Positions 17,593 to 27,284 are shown, counted from the stretch's first letter. The stretch is DNA of 64,000 nt from Chitinophagaceae bacterium BSSC1 (GCA_002256435.1 NKJC01000001.1:1-64000), one strand, 5' to 3'. Numbers and translations are program-made. Notes: generated by a model from the sequence alone, not told the origin.

Positions 17593-20403
17593 CTATTTTA
17601 TTTGTCTGTATCGTTTTGAACGCATTTCAAATGCTTGTTCTCCACCTTCCATTACATCGCAAATCTCTTTTTTGATTGTAACCTGTTCAACTGTCCCGGT
17701 ATGTAAGACTTTTAAAATTTTACTGTCGGTGTCCATAGAAATAATGTATTCGGCATCGCCATTTACTGGAACATTGGCATTGTGAGTAACAACTATTAAT
17801 TGTCTGTGTCCTTTTGCTTGCTTCAATCTGTCAACGATTAATTCATAAACTAACCTGTTGTCCAAATCGTCTTCTGGTTGGTCTAGAATTAGAGGGAGTT
17901 TTCCATAGGAAAGAATGAAAGTCAGAATTGCAGTTGTTTTTTGACCTGCCGATGCTGTTGAAAGAGATTTGAATGCAGAACTCGAAGTTGGCTTGTATTG
18001 AATTTCAATTTCATCTTCAGGAAGTAACAATTCTATTTCATCAATCTGTGCTTCGTTCAAAGTATTTACAAGGTTAACAAAGAAACCGGTTACGATACTG
18101 CTCACGTCTTCACCTACCCTGATTTTCAGAAACACTTCTCTGACTTCTTTTATCTTTTGTTCAACATTTCCATTAAAGCATAAAGCTATCAATGCATCAA
18201 TGTCACTTTGGAAGGCATTGTTTTCTCTCTGCAAAATCTTTCTCAGCCTTGCTTCAAAGTCAGTTTGATTTCTGAAGGGTTTGATGTTGACTTTTACTTT
18301 ATCACCAGTTAAAATACTACTTACAAACTCACGTCTTTTGACTGTGATGTTTTTACTTGTATTCAAATATTCATTCTGCAATCTTTCTCTTTCAATCCTA
18401 TCGGCTTCCCTGATAGCCGCTTTTGCGTTGATTGTTTCTAATTCTATTTCTAAACCTAATTTCTCCTGAGATAGTTTTTCAAAATTTGTAATTGCATCAA
18501 TTCCCTCTTGTTCTAATTCAAGTTTTTTAACATTGAAGTCAGAAACATTTTTGTCATAATCGGTTTTCCATTGCGAATTGTTCACTGAACCATCAAAATC
18601 AGTTTTTAGCTTATTCGCTTCGTCTTTGAGTTTGTTTAATTCTATTTTCATTAAGGCAAAGCCATCTATTACAGCTTTTGATAGCGGTTGAAGGATTGCT
18701 TGATGTTCTGCATCAAACGCCGAAAGGTCAATATCCACTATCTCAATACTGTTTGCTAATGTATTAAGGGAATTTTCTCGTTGTTCAATTTCATTTTTGA
18801 ATTGGTTGATTCTTTCTTCCTCATTTGAAAACTTCTCTTTTGCTGTTAGTAAATCAGCAATTCCACTTTGTTGAAGTTTTTTGATACTTGTATTGAGGTC
18901 TTTAATTCTCGTTTCAATTTTTCCTCTACCTGAAAGTAATTGGTCTGCGGTTCTAATTGCTGCCGACTTTTCTAAAAACATATTTCTTATGAGTTCCTTT
19001 TCGCCTTTGATTCTATCAATACCTTCAATCGCTTTGTCAATGCGTTCTCTTAAAGCGTTTGGCTCTTGTGCTATCTCATAAATTTGTTTTTGAGAATAGT
19101 GTTCAAATTCAAAAAAGTCAAGGTATCCTTCGCCTGATACATTTTCCCAAATTCCTGTTTCGTCATTTAGTTTTTCAATTCTTATTTCTTGTTGCACTGA
19201 ATTATGAATATTTGAAGCAATGATTTTATGCAAAACATCGTTTCTTATAAACTCAATTTCAATAACAGAACCATCCAGCAGAACTCCTTTCTTAGGTCTG
19301 CCAGTTTCTCTTTTATAAAAATCATTGTGGTCAAGAAGAATTTCCGAAAGTTCCTGTAAATCTTCTGTCCTGTTAAATACCCCTCTGATAAACCGTAGTA
19401 TACTTGATTTTCCGCTTCCTCTTCCTCCAATTAAGGTATTTAGCTGTGGACTAAATTCAATTTTCAAAGGAGTACCTGCATCGGTAATAGTGGTGTTTAA
19501 AACAGAAATTGACTTAATCCATAGTTCGGGTTTGTTATATGGCTTATTAGGACTGTCAAACTCGTTTTTAATTCTATAATCAGGAAGTAAAAATGCTTGC
19601 CGCAAACCTTCAAGTGATGGTTGTTCATCCATCTTTATCCAAGTGTAATGGCTTCCAATTCCTAACAAACCATGTTTGGAATTCTTTGGCTCATGAGGAT
19701 TGTCCGAAAAGGTCAGGATTGCAAGATTATTTTCTATAGCATATTTTACGGGAGTAAACCATTCTTTTACCGTAGCATCATCAATTGCAGGATTAGCATT
19801 AATGTAATAGTCGTTAAGTAATGCCTTCAAGTCTGTATTCCCAGTTGTCTGTAATGATGGATTTAGAAATTCTTTATGAACTACCTGCACAGCATTTATA
19901 TCGAATTCGGTAAAAAATCTTTTCAGGTTGCCAACACTAACCGAACCTAAACCATTGTATTCATCAATATGTGCTGGGATTACTAAAGCTCCGTCTGTTT
20001 TTGCCAATTCTGCTATTTCAAAAATGCTTTTAATTGTAGCAGCTTCTTGCTTTCCAAAATCTTCGGCTTTAATATCTGCCCTTACTAAAAAATCTCTTAT
20101 GTCGGCAGATGTTTTAGTAACATCAAACAGAATAAGCAAGTGAACCTTTGAAGCATCGCAAGTGATTTCAACCCCAGGGAAAACTGTCAATTCCTTCCCA
20201 TCTGCTGCCGCTATTATTTCATCAATGCCCAATCCTGTATTGTGGTCTGTTACTGCAATACAATTCAAACCTTGTTCAATAGCTCTGTCAACCCATTGTT
20301 GTGCTGTAATCTCTCTATCCTGAAAACATAAGCTTGCCGTAGTATGTAAATGCAAATCACATTTAAACCATCTAGTACCTTTATATGAAATGTGTGAACT
20401 CAT
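17593..20403 (-). CDS. TrlF-like protein: PHP phosphoesterase fused to SMC/ABC ATPase
   Basis: The 936-residue protein joins a PHP phosphoesterase domain to an SMC-like ATPase. The PHP part opens with CDLHLHTTAS (His18, His20), followed by VTDHNTG and IPAHIDEYNG metal-binding motifs. The ATPase has Walker A GGRGSGKSS at about 324-332, a long coiled-coil insert (about 470-690), an ABC-type signature STASAGQKTT and Walker B LILDQPEDDLDNR near 836. This order is that of the TrlF family, found in defence islands. The likely role is ATP-gated cleavage of nucleic acid or nucleotides; that is family inference. It seems full length. Confidence 0.85.
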   Translation of the reverse strand: MSSHISYKGTRWFKCDLHLHTTASLCFQDREITAQQWVDRAIEQGLNCIAVTDHNTGLGIDEIIAAADGKELTVFPGVEITCDASKVHLLILFDVTKTSADIRDFLVRADIKAEDFGKQEAATIKSIFEIAELAKTDGALVIPAHIDEYNGLGSVSVGNLKRFFTEFDINAVQVVHKEFLNPSLQTTGNTDLKALLNDYYINANPAIDDATVKEWFTPVKYAIENNLAILTFSDNPHEPKNSKHGLLGIGSHYTWIKMDEQPSLEGLRQAFLLPDYRIKNEFDSPNKPYNKPELWIKSISVLNTTITDAGTPLKIEFSPQLNTLIGGRGSGKSSILRFIRGVFNRTEDLQELSEILLDHNDFYKRETGRPKKGVLLDGSVIEIEFIRNDVLHKIIASNIHNSVQQEIRIEKLNDETGIWENVSGEGYLDFFEFEHYSQKQIYEIAQEPNALRERIDKAIEGIDRIKGEKELIRNMFLEKSAAIRTADQLLSGRGKIETRIKDLNTSIKKLQQSGIADLLTAKEKFSNEEERINQFKNEIEQRENSLNTLANSIEIVDIDLSAFDAEHQAILQPLSKAVIDGFALMKIELNKLKDEANKLKTDFDGSVNNSQWKTDYDKNVSDFNVKKLELEQEGIDAITNFEKLSQEKLGLEIELETINAKAAIREADRIERERLQNEYLNTSKNITVKRREFVSSILTGDKVKVNIKPFRNQTDFEARLRKILQRENNAFQSDIDALIALCFNGNVEQKIKEVREVFLKIRVGEDVSSIVTGFFVNLVNTLNEAQIDEIELLLPEDEIEIQYKPTSSSAFKSLSTASAGQKTTAILTFILSYGKLPLILDQPEDDLDNRLVYELIVDRLKQAKGHRQLIVVTHNANVPVNGDAEYIISMDTDSKILKVLHTGTVEQVTIKKEICDVMEGGEQAFEMRSKRYRQIK

Positions 20404-20684
20404 TTATTTTAAATTAAAATTTCGTCAATCATCTTACCAGCTTTTCCAAAACTTCTTTTGCTTACCAGTTAAATTCATTCTTTGTTGTCTTGTTATTTAC
20501 TTTTATCGCTAAGTTAAGTTTTTAAAGCCTCTTTACTATAATTGTCAATGCCAAATTGTTAAGCGTCCGCAAGTTGGGTGGTGGGTGGGCTTGGGTGCTG
20601 AACAAAGATATATTGCTGAAGTATCGAACAAATGTTGATAGATATTCGTCAGCCGGGGTGGGTGGGCTGTGTGTTGGCACAAGG

Positions 20685-20759
20685 CAGGCTCTTTTGCAAG
20701 GTTGGCTTTTGTGTGTCGGCTTTGTGTGCCTTGCAAATGTGCCTGACTTGGTGCGTTGG
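20685..20759. repeat. spacer repeat R3, copy 2
   Basis: Same orientation and same exact blocks as the copy at 11066-11138 (GGTTGGCTTTTGTG, GGCTTTGTGTGCC, GCGTTGG). It lies upstream of the TrlF-type gene. The surrounding 20404-21045 has no gene I can support. Short open frames there merely translate the repeat. Confidence 0.65.
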
Positions 20760-21045
20760 GTCGTGTCGGCAAAGTCTTGGATGTTTAAATGTTTGTAGGA
20801 TGTTGTTTAGGGTGACGTACAACACTTAAATATACGCAATACTGCCAGATAATATAATACTATTAAAGCATATATAAATATTTTAAATTGCGTATAGTCA
20901 ACCAAAATAAGTTGGATACCTGCAATTGGTTATCCCAGTAATTTAAGGATTCAGAGTATTTCAAAATAGAGGTGTATTTAATGTGTGAAGTGAGATATTT
21001 CATATGTGATGTTGCAAAATATTCTTGCGGTGTTTGGGGTTTATC

Positions 21046-21600
21046 ACTTTTCCTTTGGAGATAAAAGGTTGGATGGGCTTCTTTACCCTGTTCTTGATGG
21101 TATTGTTTGTAGATACTGGATGTTACTTTTGGCTAGTTGATTAACTACTGCTGTATGGTTTCCTTCTCTACGGTGTGAATCCCAGATGGTATTACTATTG
21201 AAATCTCCTGTTAGGATGATTGGCTTCTTTAATAGTTGATCATAGTAATGAATGTTCCTTACGGTTCTATATATCTTCCTTTGTCTTGGGCATTATTTAC
21301 CCAGATGGCTAGGAGAATGAATGTTTGCCCTCCGTGTTACTTGGGGATGATGTATTTGAGATCTGGGTTGTGTGATTTGTGGGTTTGATGGTGTAGGTAC
21401 CGAAATGTGTGGATGCTTATGCCTTTATGGGGGGGGCGCCATACCAGAGGGATTGGGTTGGGGGATTTGAGTATGTGAGTTTGTTATCGGATTCTTGGAT
21501 GATTAGGATGTCTGGGTGTTGGGCAGAGATGGAGGGTTTTTTGGTAAGGAATGCGGATTGGGAGTTTTAGGGGGTGAGGGCCATGGGGTTAGTTAAATTT
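21046..21600 (-). pseudogene. EEP nuclease gene remnant F, near full length but frameshifted
   Basis: This is the longest decayed copy of the EEP gene. Minus-strand pieces such as HPDILIIQES, KLTYSNPPTQSLWYG and, at its 3' end, EQGKEAHPTFYLQRK are recognisable in different frames. It keeps the C-terminal region missing from the copy at 8.2-8.75 kb, but carries several frameshifts. From 21601 to 21845 the homology continues into the upstream flank and then fades into AT-rich sequence. Confidence 0.7.
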
Positions 21601-21845
21601 ACTGGCGTGATGGGAAATGAGAAAAGAATCAATTCTATTTGAATAATTCTTGTAATTCTTCTAATGTTACATTCCATTCATCTCTAAAACAGGCTATCAG
21701 AGGCTAGATTTATAAATAAAAGTTGATGACTTGCAGATAGATAAATAGTTTTCCTTCTGTCAGAAATGAAGTCAAATTGCAAAACAAAAAGTTGAAACAC
21801 AGCTTCCATCCACTCAGTTTTTGGAATTAATTTTGTTGTGTTCAG

Positions 21846-22590
21846 TTATAGGGCGTTTTTGTAAATGTTTCGTAGAATCTCTTTTTCAGTTTCGTTTTCT
21901 GTCGTTTTACCTTTAAGAACTATAAACCCTAACTCTTTAACTTGATCTAGTGTCTTGTTTTTAGTTTGAATAAACTCTCCAAACTCAAACCATTTTTTCC
22001 CCTTTTCTTTTAAAGCAACTTGAAAAGAGAAGTAATTTCTGTCACCATAAATTCTAATTTGATGATAGGAGTGTGTCGTGTGATAATACTTTTTTCCATT
22101 TTTTGTTACACTTTGCTTCCACAAAGAATTATCTAAAAAGTCAGTAATATTTTTATATACCTTAAGAACATTCTCACTAAGAAATTGGTCTTCCTTTGTC
22201 AAATAGTCTACACAAGTACTTCCTACAGTTATATAACCAATTTTAGGATGATAAATTGAATGTTCATATCTTATGTCAGTACCACAACCTCGTTTTTCAC
22301 AAATCCCCAAAAGCCCACCTAAGTCATCAATTGATATTAAAGTCCACCCACTTTCTGGCTGAATTATACAGTGTTCTTTAGCGTGGCAACCTTTACAAAG
22401 TGTGATACAATCTCTGAGTGGATATTCCCAAGGTTCAAGTCCTGCTCTATATAATTTATGATGGGTTTGAAGAATTGTTTCGGTTTTATTTTCGCCCACA
22501 TTTTAAACACTTAAAGCCATCTCGTCTTTGAATTGCTTCTGAAAACGCATACCATTCTTCATTTTGATATGATCTTCGTTTTTGTTTCAT
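21846..22590 (-). pseudogene. HNH endonuclease split by a frameshift
   Basis: The main frame starts at a GTG (22497-22499) and encodes 217 residues, with LQTHHKLYRAG and LCKGCHAKEH of an HNH/Zn nuclease. Upstream, an ATG at 22588-22590 opens a frame reading MKQKRRSYQ...GFKCLKCGRK and then stops. CLKCGR is the first zinc knuckle normally found just before LQTHH. A single-base shift in the A-rich stretch at about 22487-22495 would join the two parts into one HNH protein of about 247 residues. Either the gene is broken, the base call is wrong, or slippage restores the frame. It lies at the edge of the defence island. Confidence 0.65.
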
Positions 22591-22824
22591 TATTCACATA
22601 GTAACTGTTAAATGTAATTGAGTACAAAGTATAAGACTGTGTACATGTTTGGAATTAGTATTCAATATTCCAATAACTGCTGCTAACTGAAATTAATATT
22701 AATCAAATTAAGTTTAAAAGTTAAAAGTAATAAGCGAACAAAAACAGAAGTTTGGATTTGCAATTAACTGATGTTATAAAGTCAAACTCAACTTGACGAA
22801 ATTCTAATGTTGAATTTTATTAAT

Positions 22825-24141
22825 TTAGTTGTTTGTCGTAAAATGGATTTCTAAAAGAAAACGTAAAGTTGTCTCGGCTTTACATTTTATAGTTATTAAA
22901 TGATTCGTCGTAAAAATTGGATCAATTGAATGTGTTCCTTTTTGAAATAGGTCAATAAATGCAAGAGTAGCTTCGATATCTTTGTTTACAAATTTTTTAA
23001 AGGGTTCGTCAGAAATATTTCTACAAATGAATGAAAGCCTTGCCTTTCTCGTTGGTCTACCATTTGCAAAATCATCAGCACTTTTAGACCAATTTACTAT
23101 TTCTTGGTCAGGGGCTAGAATATGAAATAAGTGTGTGTAAAGTTCTCTTATTGATGTAACGAAATGTCTTATTCTATCGGAATTATTCGAGTTTAAGGCT
23201 TCAATTGCACCTTTCCACATTTTAATAAGTCCTTCATCGATTTTTGGCAGCCATTGCATTAATGAATATTCGTTCTCATATTGAATGTCTGTTTTAACAA
23301 TTTCCTCCTCTGTACTTACATCTTCTTCGGTGGTTATAGCTTCTATTAAGTTTGAAGAAGTAAAGTATTCAACTGAAGGAAGTTTTATTAACTCTGGATT
23401 AGTCGTAATAATACTTCCATTATTGGGATTATAAGTTTTTAAAAGAGTTGAAAAATCTGTTGAAAAATCTAAAAATGAATTTTGAATATAAGTCTTCTCT
23501 ACGGCACCGATTTTAATTCTGTCACCTATGGTTTCCCAACTAAATTTTGAAAGACTCTTTTCTGCAAATAAATTTAGTTCGGTGGCTTTAATTAAACTTG
23601 ATTGAATTCCATATGAAAATAATTCATTTGTTTTTGCATAATTTTTAATTGCTCCTGTTAAATCGGGAATCTCTAATCCTTTGAAATATGAATTACTATA
23701 AAGTGAACTGTTAAATATTCTATTTTGCTTTTCTAAATCAAAATTAGATGTCCAAACATCTGTTATTTTGGAAATCGAATCAATGTTATTAAGAGAAGAA
23801 AGCCCTATAGTTGAACTTCTGGTAATGTCCGCCATTGCACCTAATCCGGTTAAGTAGTCAGTACGAGGCAACATTGTTTCAAATTTATTAAAATCTGAAA
23901 ACTGATTTTGAAAGCCGTCAATTGCACTAAAAATGCTGTTTTGATATTGTATTTTGTCTAAGAATGATAAGCTACTATTTATGGAATTTATTTTGTTAGA
24001 ATAATTTGAGATGTAATCAATAGCATTGTCGTAAGAAACATTTATTTGTTCTTTGTCCCTCGCAGATTGTGCAGCAGCACCTTTGTACTGTTTATTTCTT
24101 TTTGGTTTCGACTTTTTGTGAAAATTCTTTTTTTTCTTCAT
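22825..24141 (-). CDS. predicted nuclease of the pPIWI-associated type (tentative)
   Basis: A 438-residue protein, taking the ATG before KKKKNFHKKSKPKR as start. The frame stays open upstream to 24246, but the Lys-rich segment looks like a natural N-terminus. The middle is low in complexity (Ser, Asn, Ile). The C-terminal 150 residues, from WKGAIEALNS through RELYTHLFHILAPD, PTRKARLSFI and KGTHS to a final hydrophobic helix, resemble domains described as predicted pPIWI-associating nucleases. No Argonaute/PIWI gene is nearby. The retron reverse transcriptase gene lies about 200 bp upstream on the same strand. The domain call is from memory of the pattern and is tentative. Confidence 0.5.
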   Translation of the reverse strand: MKKKKNFHKKSKPKRNKQYKGAAAQSARDKEQINVSYDNAIDYISNYSNKINSINSSLSFLDKIQYQNSIFSAIDGFQNQFSDFNKFETMLPRTDYLTGLGAMADITRSSTIGLSSLNNIDSISKITDVWTSNFDLEKQNRIFNSSLYSNSYFKGLEIPDLTGAIKNYAKTNELFSYGIQSSLIKATELNLFAEKSLSKFSWETIGDRIKIGAVEKTYIQNSFLDFSTDFSTLLKTYNPNNGSIITTNPELIKLPSVEYFTSSNLIEAITTEEDVSTEEEIVKTDIQYENEYSLMQWLPKIDEGLIKMWKGAIEALNSNNSDRIRHFVTSIRELYTHLFHILAPDQEIVNWSKSADDFANGRPTRKARLSFICRNISDEPFKKFVNKDIEATLAFIDLFQKGTHSIDPIFTTNHLITIKCKAETTLRFLLEIHFTTNN

Positions 24142-24348
24142 AAAACTCTTTAAGGTTATAGGGTATCCAATAAGATAACAGGCAAAATTCATTTTTGCCG
24201 AAAGTTGAAAATTATTTCCTTCTGCTGGATTAGATACTTTAAACACAATTACCTTAAGACAAATTAATGAAGCACATTTAGGAATCCTACAGCTAATGGG
24301 CCAAATAATTCAGCCCAACTTTAGGCATCTCAATGTTAGCATCACTAA

Positions 24349-25230
24349 TTATTCCATTCGAAGTTTTAATTTTTTTATGTAGTTAATAAGTTTTTTATGG
24401 TAATCTGGTTCGATGTCTTTTATAAATGATAAGTAACCTAATATAGAATTAGTGTTTATAGTCATATCTTTCTTAACAATAAGTCTGAATATTTGACTTC
24501 TAACTGATCTTTTCACAGATTGACTTATTGTTAATTTACCTTCATTTAAATTGATTCCAGTTACTGTCATGCGCCCTTTCCCTGAAAAGTATTTAGTTTT
24601 CGAAGTGTTTATACGAAATCCATTTTTTATTAATTGCTCATTTATATAAGAATAGACTTCAATTAACGAACTTTTAGTGTCACTTGAGAAAACCAAGTCA
24701 TCGGCGTATCTTGAATAAACAACTAGTTTGGTATTACAGAATGTTGTGAACAATTCGTCTAAATCCTTGAATACAATATTTGAAAGAATTGGAGATGTAG
24801 GTGCACCTTGAGGAAGGTGCCTTTTGTATGTGCAAAGCTTGGATAATTTTAATGTCAAATCCCTGTCATCAAAAACATTACTTAGAGCATTGAATACCAT
24901 TTTTTGGGAAATCGAAGGAAAAAAATCTTTTATGTCGACACACAAAATAAATCGTTTATTTAAATGAAATTGAGCGTTTCTTTTTATACCCCTTCCTTTA
25001 ATAAAACCATTTGCACGGCTGCTAATTGCTATTTCATTAAAGTAATTATTTAACACCCACCTTTGGATTGATTTTAATTCTTTTGAAGGTGAGGTTATTT
25101 CTCTTTTTTTCGTTTTCTTCTTCTTCGTTATGTAAAACGTATTGTAGTGAGTGTCGGCGAAAGTGACGAAATTATCTAACATTTGAATGTTAAATCCAAT
25201 TTCTTTGGCAAATAAATCAAATGTCTTCAT
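24349..25230 (-). CDS. retron reverse transcriptase
   Basis: The 293-residue protein has every landmark of a retron RT: NAQFH at 85-89 (the retron NAxxH motif), CVDIKDFFPSI with catalytic Asp99, LPQGAPTSP (139-147), RYADD (174-178) with the catalytic Asp pair, and VTG (223-225), which recognises the msr RNA. It would prime on a specific guanosine of the msr and make a branched RNA-DNA (msDNA) from the msd. It is 137 bp downstream of the effector gene, with a strongly structured spacer between them. The length is typical. Confidence 0.92.
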   Translation of the reverse strand: MKTFDLFAKEIGFNIQMLDNFVTFADTHYNTFYITKKKKTKKREITSPSKELKSIQRWVLNNYFNEIAISSRANGFIKGRGIKRNAQFHLNKRFILCVDIKDFFPSISQKMVFNALSNVFDDRDLTLKLSKLCTYKRHLPQGAPTSPILSNIVFKDLDELFTTFCNTKLVVYSRYADDLVFSSDTKSSLIEVYSYINEQLIKNGFRINTSKTKYFSGKGRMTVTGINLNEGKLTISQSVKRSVRSQIFRLIVKKDMTINTNSILGYLSFIKDIEPDYHKKLINYIKKLKLRME

Positions 25231-25370
25231 TTTAAAAAAATGAATAGGGAGAGGCTTTTACTTAGATGAAGTTAGACGATAAATCAATTTGATTTTTCGT
25301 CTAAGTTTAGCGTATAAATGTCAGTTTAAACCTGCCTGTCGGAACGACAAACAAAGAACGGTTTACCTTA
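25231..25370 (-). ncRNA. candidate retron msr-msd RNA
   Basis: The spacer between effector and RT genes is packed with structure. Positions 25272-25304 form a hairpin of 8 bp, an A:A mismatch and 7 bp around a single-base loop, suited to an msd stem. ACTTAGA (25260-25266) and TCTAAGT (25300-25306) offer a competing outer pairing. On the msr side, TGTCG/CGACA (25337-25349) closes a 3-base loop inside TAAACC/GGTTTA (25327-25332, 25360-25365). Position just before the RT gene and same-strand orientation fit known retrons. The exact ends and the branching G are not determined; 140 nt is short for an msr-msd. Confidence 0.6.
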
Positions 25371-26261
25371 TACTAAAAGCTTTTTGTCCCTACTCAATAT
25401 TTTCTTTTTTGGTTTATAAATATCGTTAATAATTTCACTTCTTAAATAACTAAAATTTCGTTTTACTTGAAGCTTTGGTATCAATTCTTCAAAGACGTAA
25501 ATATGACCTTCCTTGCTAAGTGAGTAATTACTTTTAAATGTATTAGAATCTACGTCTTGTTCAATTCTATTTTTTTGGGTCAAAACTTGCAGTGAAGCTT
25601 CAACAAATTTCAGTTTTATTTTACCCTTGTCTAACTTTATTAACAATTCAATGAGTTTTTCTTTTTCTATTGGTTGAAATATCGCAATTAGATACAAAAT
25701 AAACCTTGATAGGTTAAACAGATTTTCAAAATCATAACTCAATCGTTTTTCATATCTTTTTGACTTTACTCTTTCAATAACTTGTGAAATCACTAAAGAC
25801 TCTTTGCCATTGTCAAAATAAAAAATATTTTCATCATATTTGGATTCTCTCTTAAGCAACTCAAGTGGTCCCAGATTTATAAAACTTTTAGATTTCTTAA
25901 ATTCACTACTATTGATTGCAATTATTTTTGGTAATAATTCTTTATTTACAGCAAAAGCACCTAATTCACAATACGTTCCAATACCTTCTAGAGGTAAAAC
26001 TATTACATCTACATATTTGGCTAGCTCGTCTTCTAGTTCAAGTAGATTTGAACCACCTTTTCCATAAAGTGTTGAAAAAATAAATTCAGGATAAACTGCA
26101 TTAAATTTTGCGTCTTTTTTAAACTCTATATTCAAAAGTTCACGAATCGAATCCTTTTTTTTTGTTTCTGCACCACATAAGAAGATATTTAAAGAATAAT
26201 CTACATCACGTCTATAAAGATTCGAGTAAATTTCAGTTAATATTTTTTTCTCGTCGATCAT
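25368..26261 (-). CDS. retron effector with nucleoside deoxyribosyltransferase-like domain
   Basis: The 297-residue protein resembles the effector of Ec86/St85-type retrons. The N-terminal part is a nucleoside deoxyribosyltransferase-like fold: NIFLCGAE (25-32), VDVIVLP (84-90) and EGIGTYCELGAF (92-103), with Glu99 as the likely catalytic residue. The C-terminal 130 residues look like a winged-helix module. In such retrons the effector is held in check by RT and msDNA and is toxic, by nucleotide or NAD-type glycosidase action, when phage disturbs the complex. Here the gene precedes the RT gene, separated by the candidate msr-msd. Confidence 0.8.
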   Translation of the reverse strand: MIDEKKILTEIYSNLYRRDVDYSLNIFLCGAETKKKDSIRELLNIEFKKDAKFNAVYPEFIFSTLYGKGGSNLLELEDELAKYVDVIVLPLEGIGTYCELGAFAVNKELLPKIIAINSSEFKKSKSFINLGPLELLKRESKYDENIFYFDNGKESLVISQVIERVKSKRYEKRLSYDFENLFNLSRFILYLIAIFQPIEKEKLIELLIKLDKGKIKLKFVEASLQVLTQKNRIEQDVDSNTFKSNYSLSKEGHIYVFEELIPKLQVKRNFSYLRSEIINDIYKPKKKILSRDKKLLV

Positions 26262-26272
26262 ATGATTAATAA

Positions 26273-26470
26273 TAACGCTTTACGCATTGAAACAGTTTGG
26301 TAATTGATAACTACTTCGAAGACTAAATCTGAATAAAGTTACAAAAGATTGGATTATATATTGAAGATTAGAAATTAAATGAATCGCCTGAAACTACTTA
26401 TTGGATTTATAATCAGCAAAGGATTTGTTCTGAAGTAGCAATTGCTTAAATACACTGATTGTTAGCGCCA
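26273..26470. repeat. cassette spacer repeat R1, copy 2
   Basis: Similar to 8829-9022: it begins with a TAACGC motif, shares CATTGAAACAGTT(T/G)GGTAAT, and ends GTTAGCGCC. It separates the retron from the decayed FRG gene. Confidence 0.5.
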
Positions 26471-26491
26471 ACCTTTTGCATTCTTGGTTTA

Positions 26492-27284
26492 GCGACATGC
26501 ATAATTGATAAATTGACAGGATCCTTCAATGCCTGGATAAATAAACTCATGATTTATACCAAGAATATTGAGTTTAATTAGGATTAAATCTTTGTGGTTC
26601 CCCGGAATTTCAAATTTCCACAAATTGTTTTCAAACTTGGAATCTTCATTGAGAGGTTTAAATTTATTCGTTTTATTATTAATTGAGTGAATAGTAAACC
26701 ATCCATTTTGAGCAACAATTCTTTCATTGTTGAGATTTGGTTTTAAAATTTTAGTTTGCTTGATAAAAAAAAGGGCTAGTTTCAGTCTCTAAATTAAGTG
26801 TAGTGTCATCTGTTTGTTTTAGTAAATATACAAACGAGTTTTTATTCATGTTTTCATCAGCACATGCAAACCATAGAGTCACAAGAAGCTATGTAGTCCA
26901 ATCCAACAATCGAGTTGCAAGCCCAAAATGCTGTCCATAAACCAACAAGTCCCAATCACTTAGATTTGACTGAATAATTTTACTTGACCTTCACTTGAGT
27001 TCTCCAATAAAATTTTATTCTTTCTTTGCAAAATTCGATCCAAACACAAACCTTGCAAGCTTAGGAATTAAAGGATAGTATCCAGATTGACCACGAATTA
27101 ATAGAGATAGAGGAAATTTATCTATTACTTCAATCAATGTTTTATTCTCTTTAGTGTACGTTTTTGGATTGCCATCAGAATTCTCGTTCAATATTATGCC
27201 GCCAAGAAGTCCTTCCTTTTCATTACCAATATTCAAAATTTCCATTAAGAAATGTTCGAAATTCTTCATAAATATATGTTTCAT
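26492..27284 (-). pseudogene. FRG-domain gene, broken
   Basis: Minus-strand frames give an FRG-domain protein in pieces. An open part at 27015-27284 ends with SLLIRGQSGYYPLIPKLAR, the RGQ motif of FRG domains. Further on, in other frames, come YGQHFGLATRLLDWTT, then a stop, then LVTLWFACADENMNKNSFV, and finally NERIVAQNGWFTIHSI to GINHEFIYPGIEG. At least two frameshifts and one in-frame stop separate them. FRG proteins are common in defence islands and this one has clearly decayed. Only the N-terminal 89 codons could still be translated. Confidence 0.75.

Noticed and set aside
20545-20829. Overlapping open frames on both strands near 20.6-20.8 kb
   Set aside because: They translate repeat R3 and its GC-richer flank.
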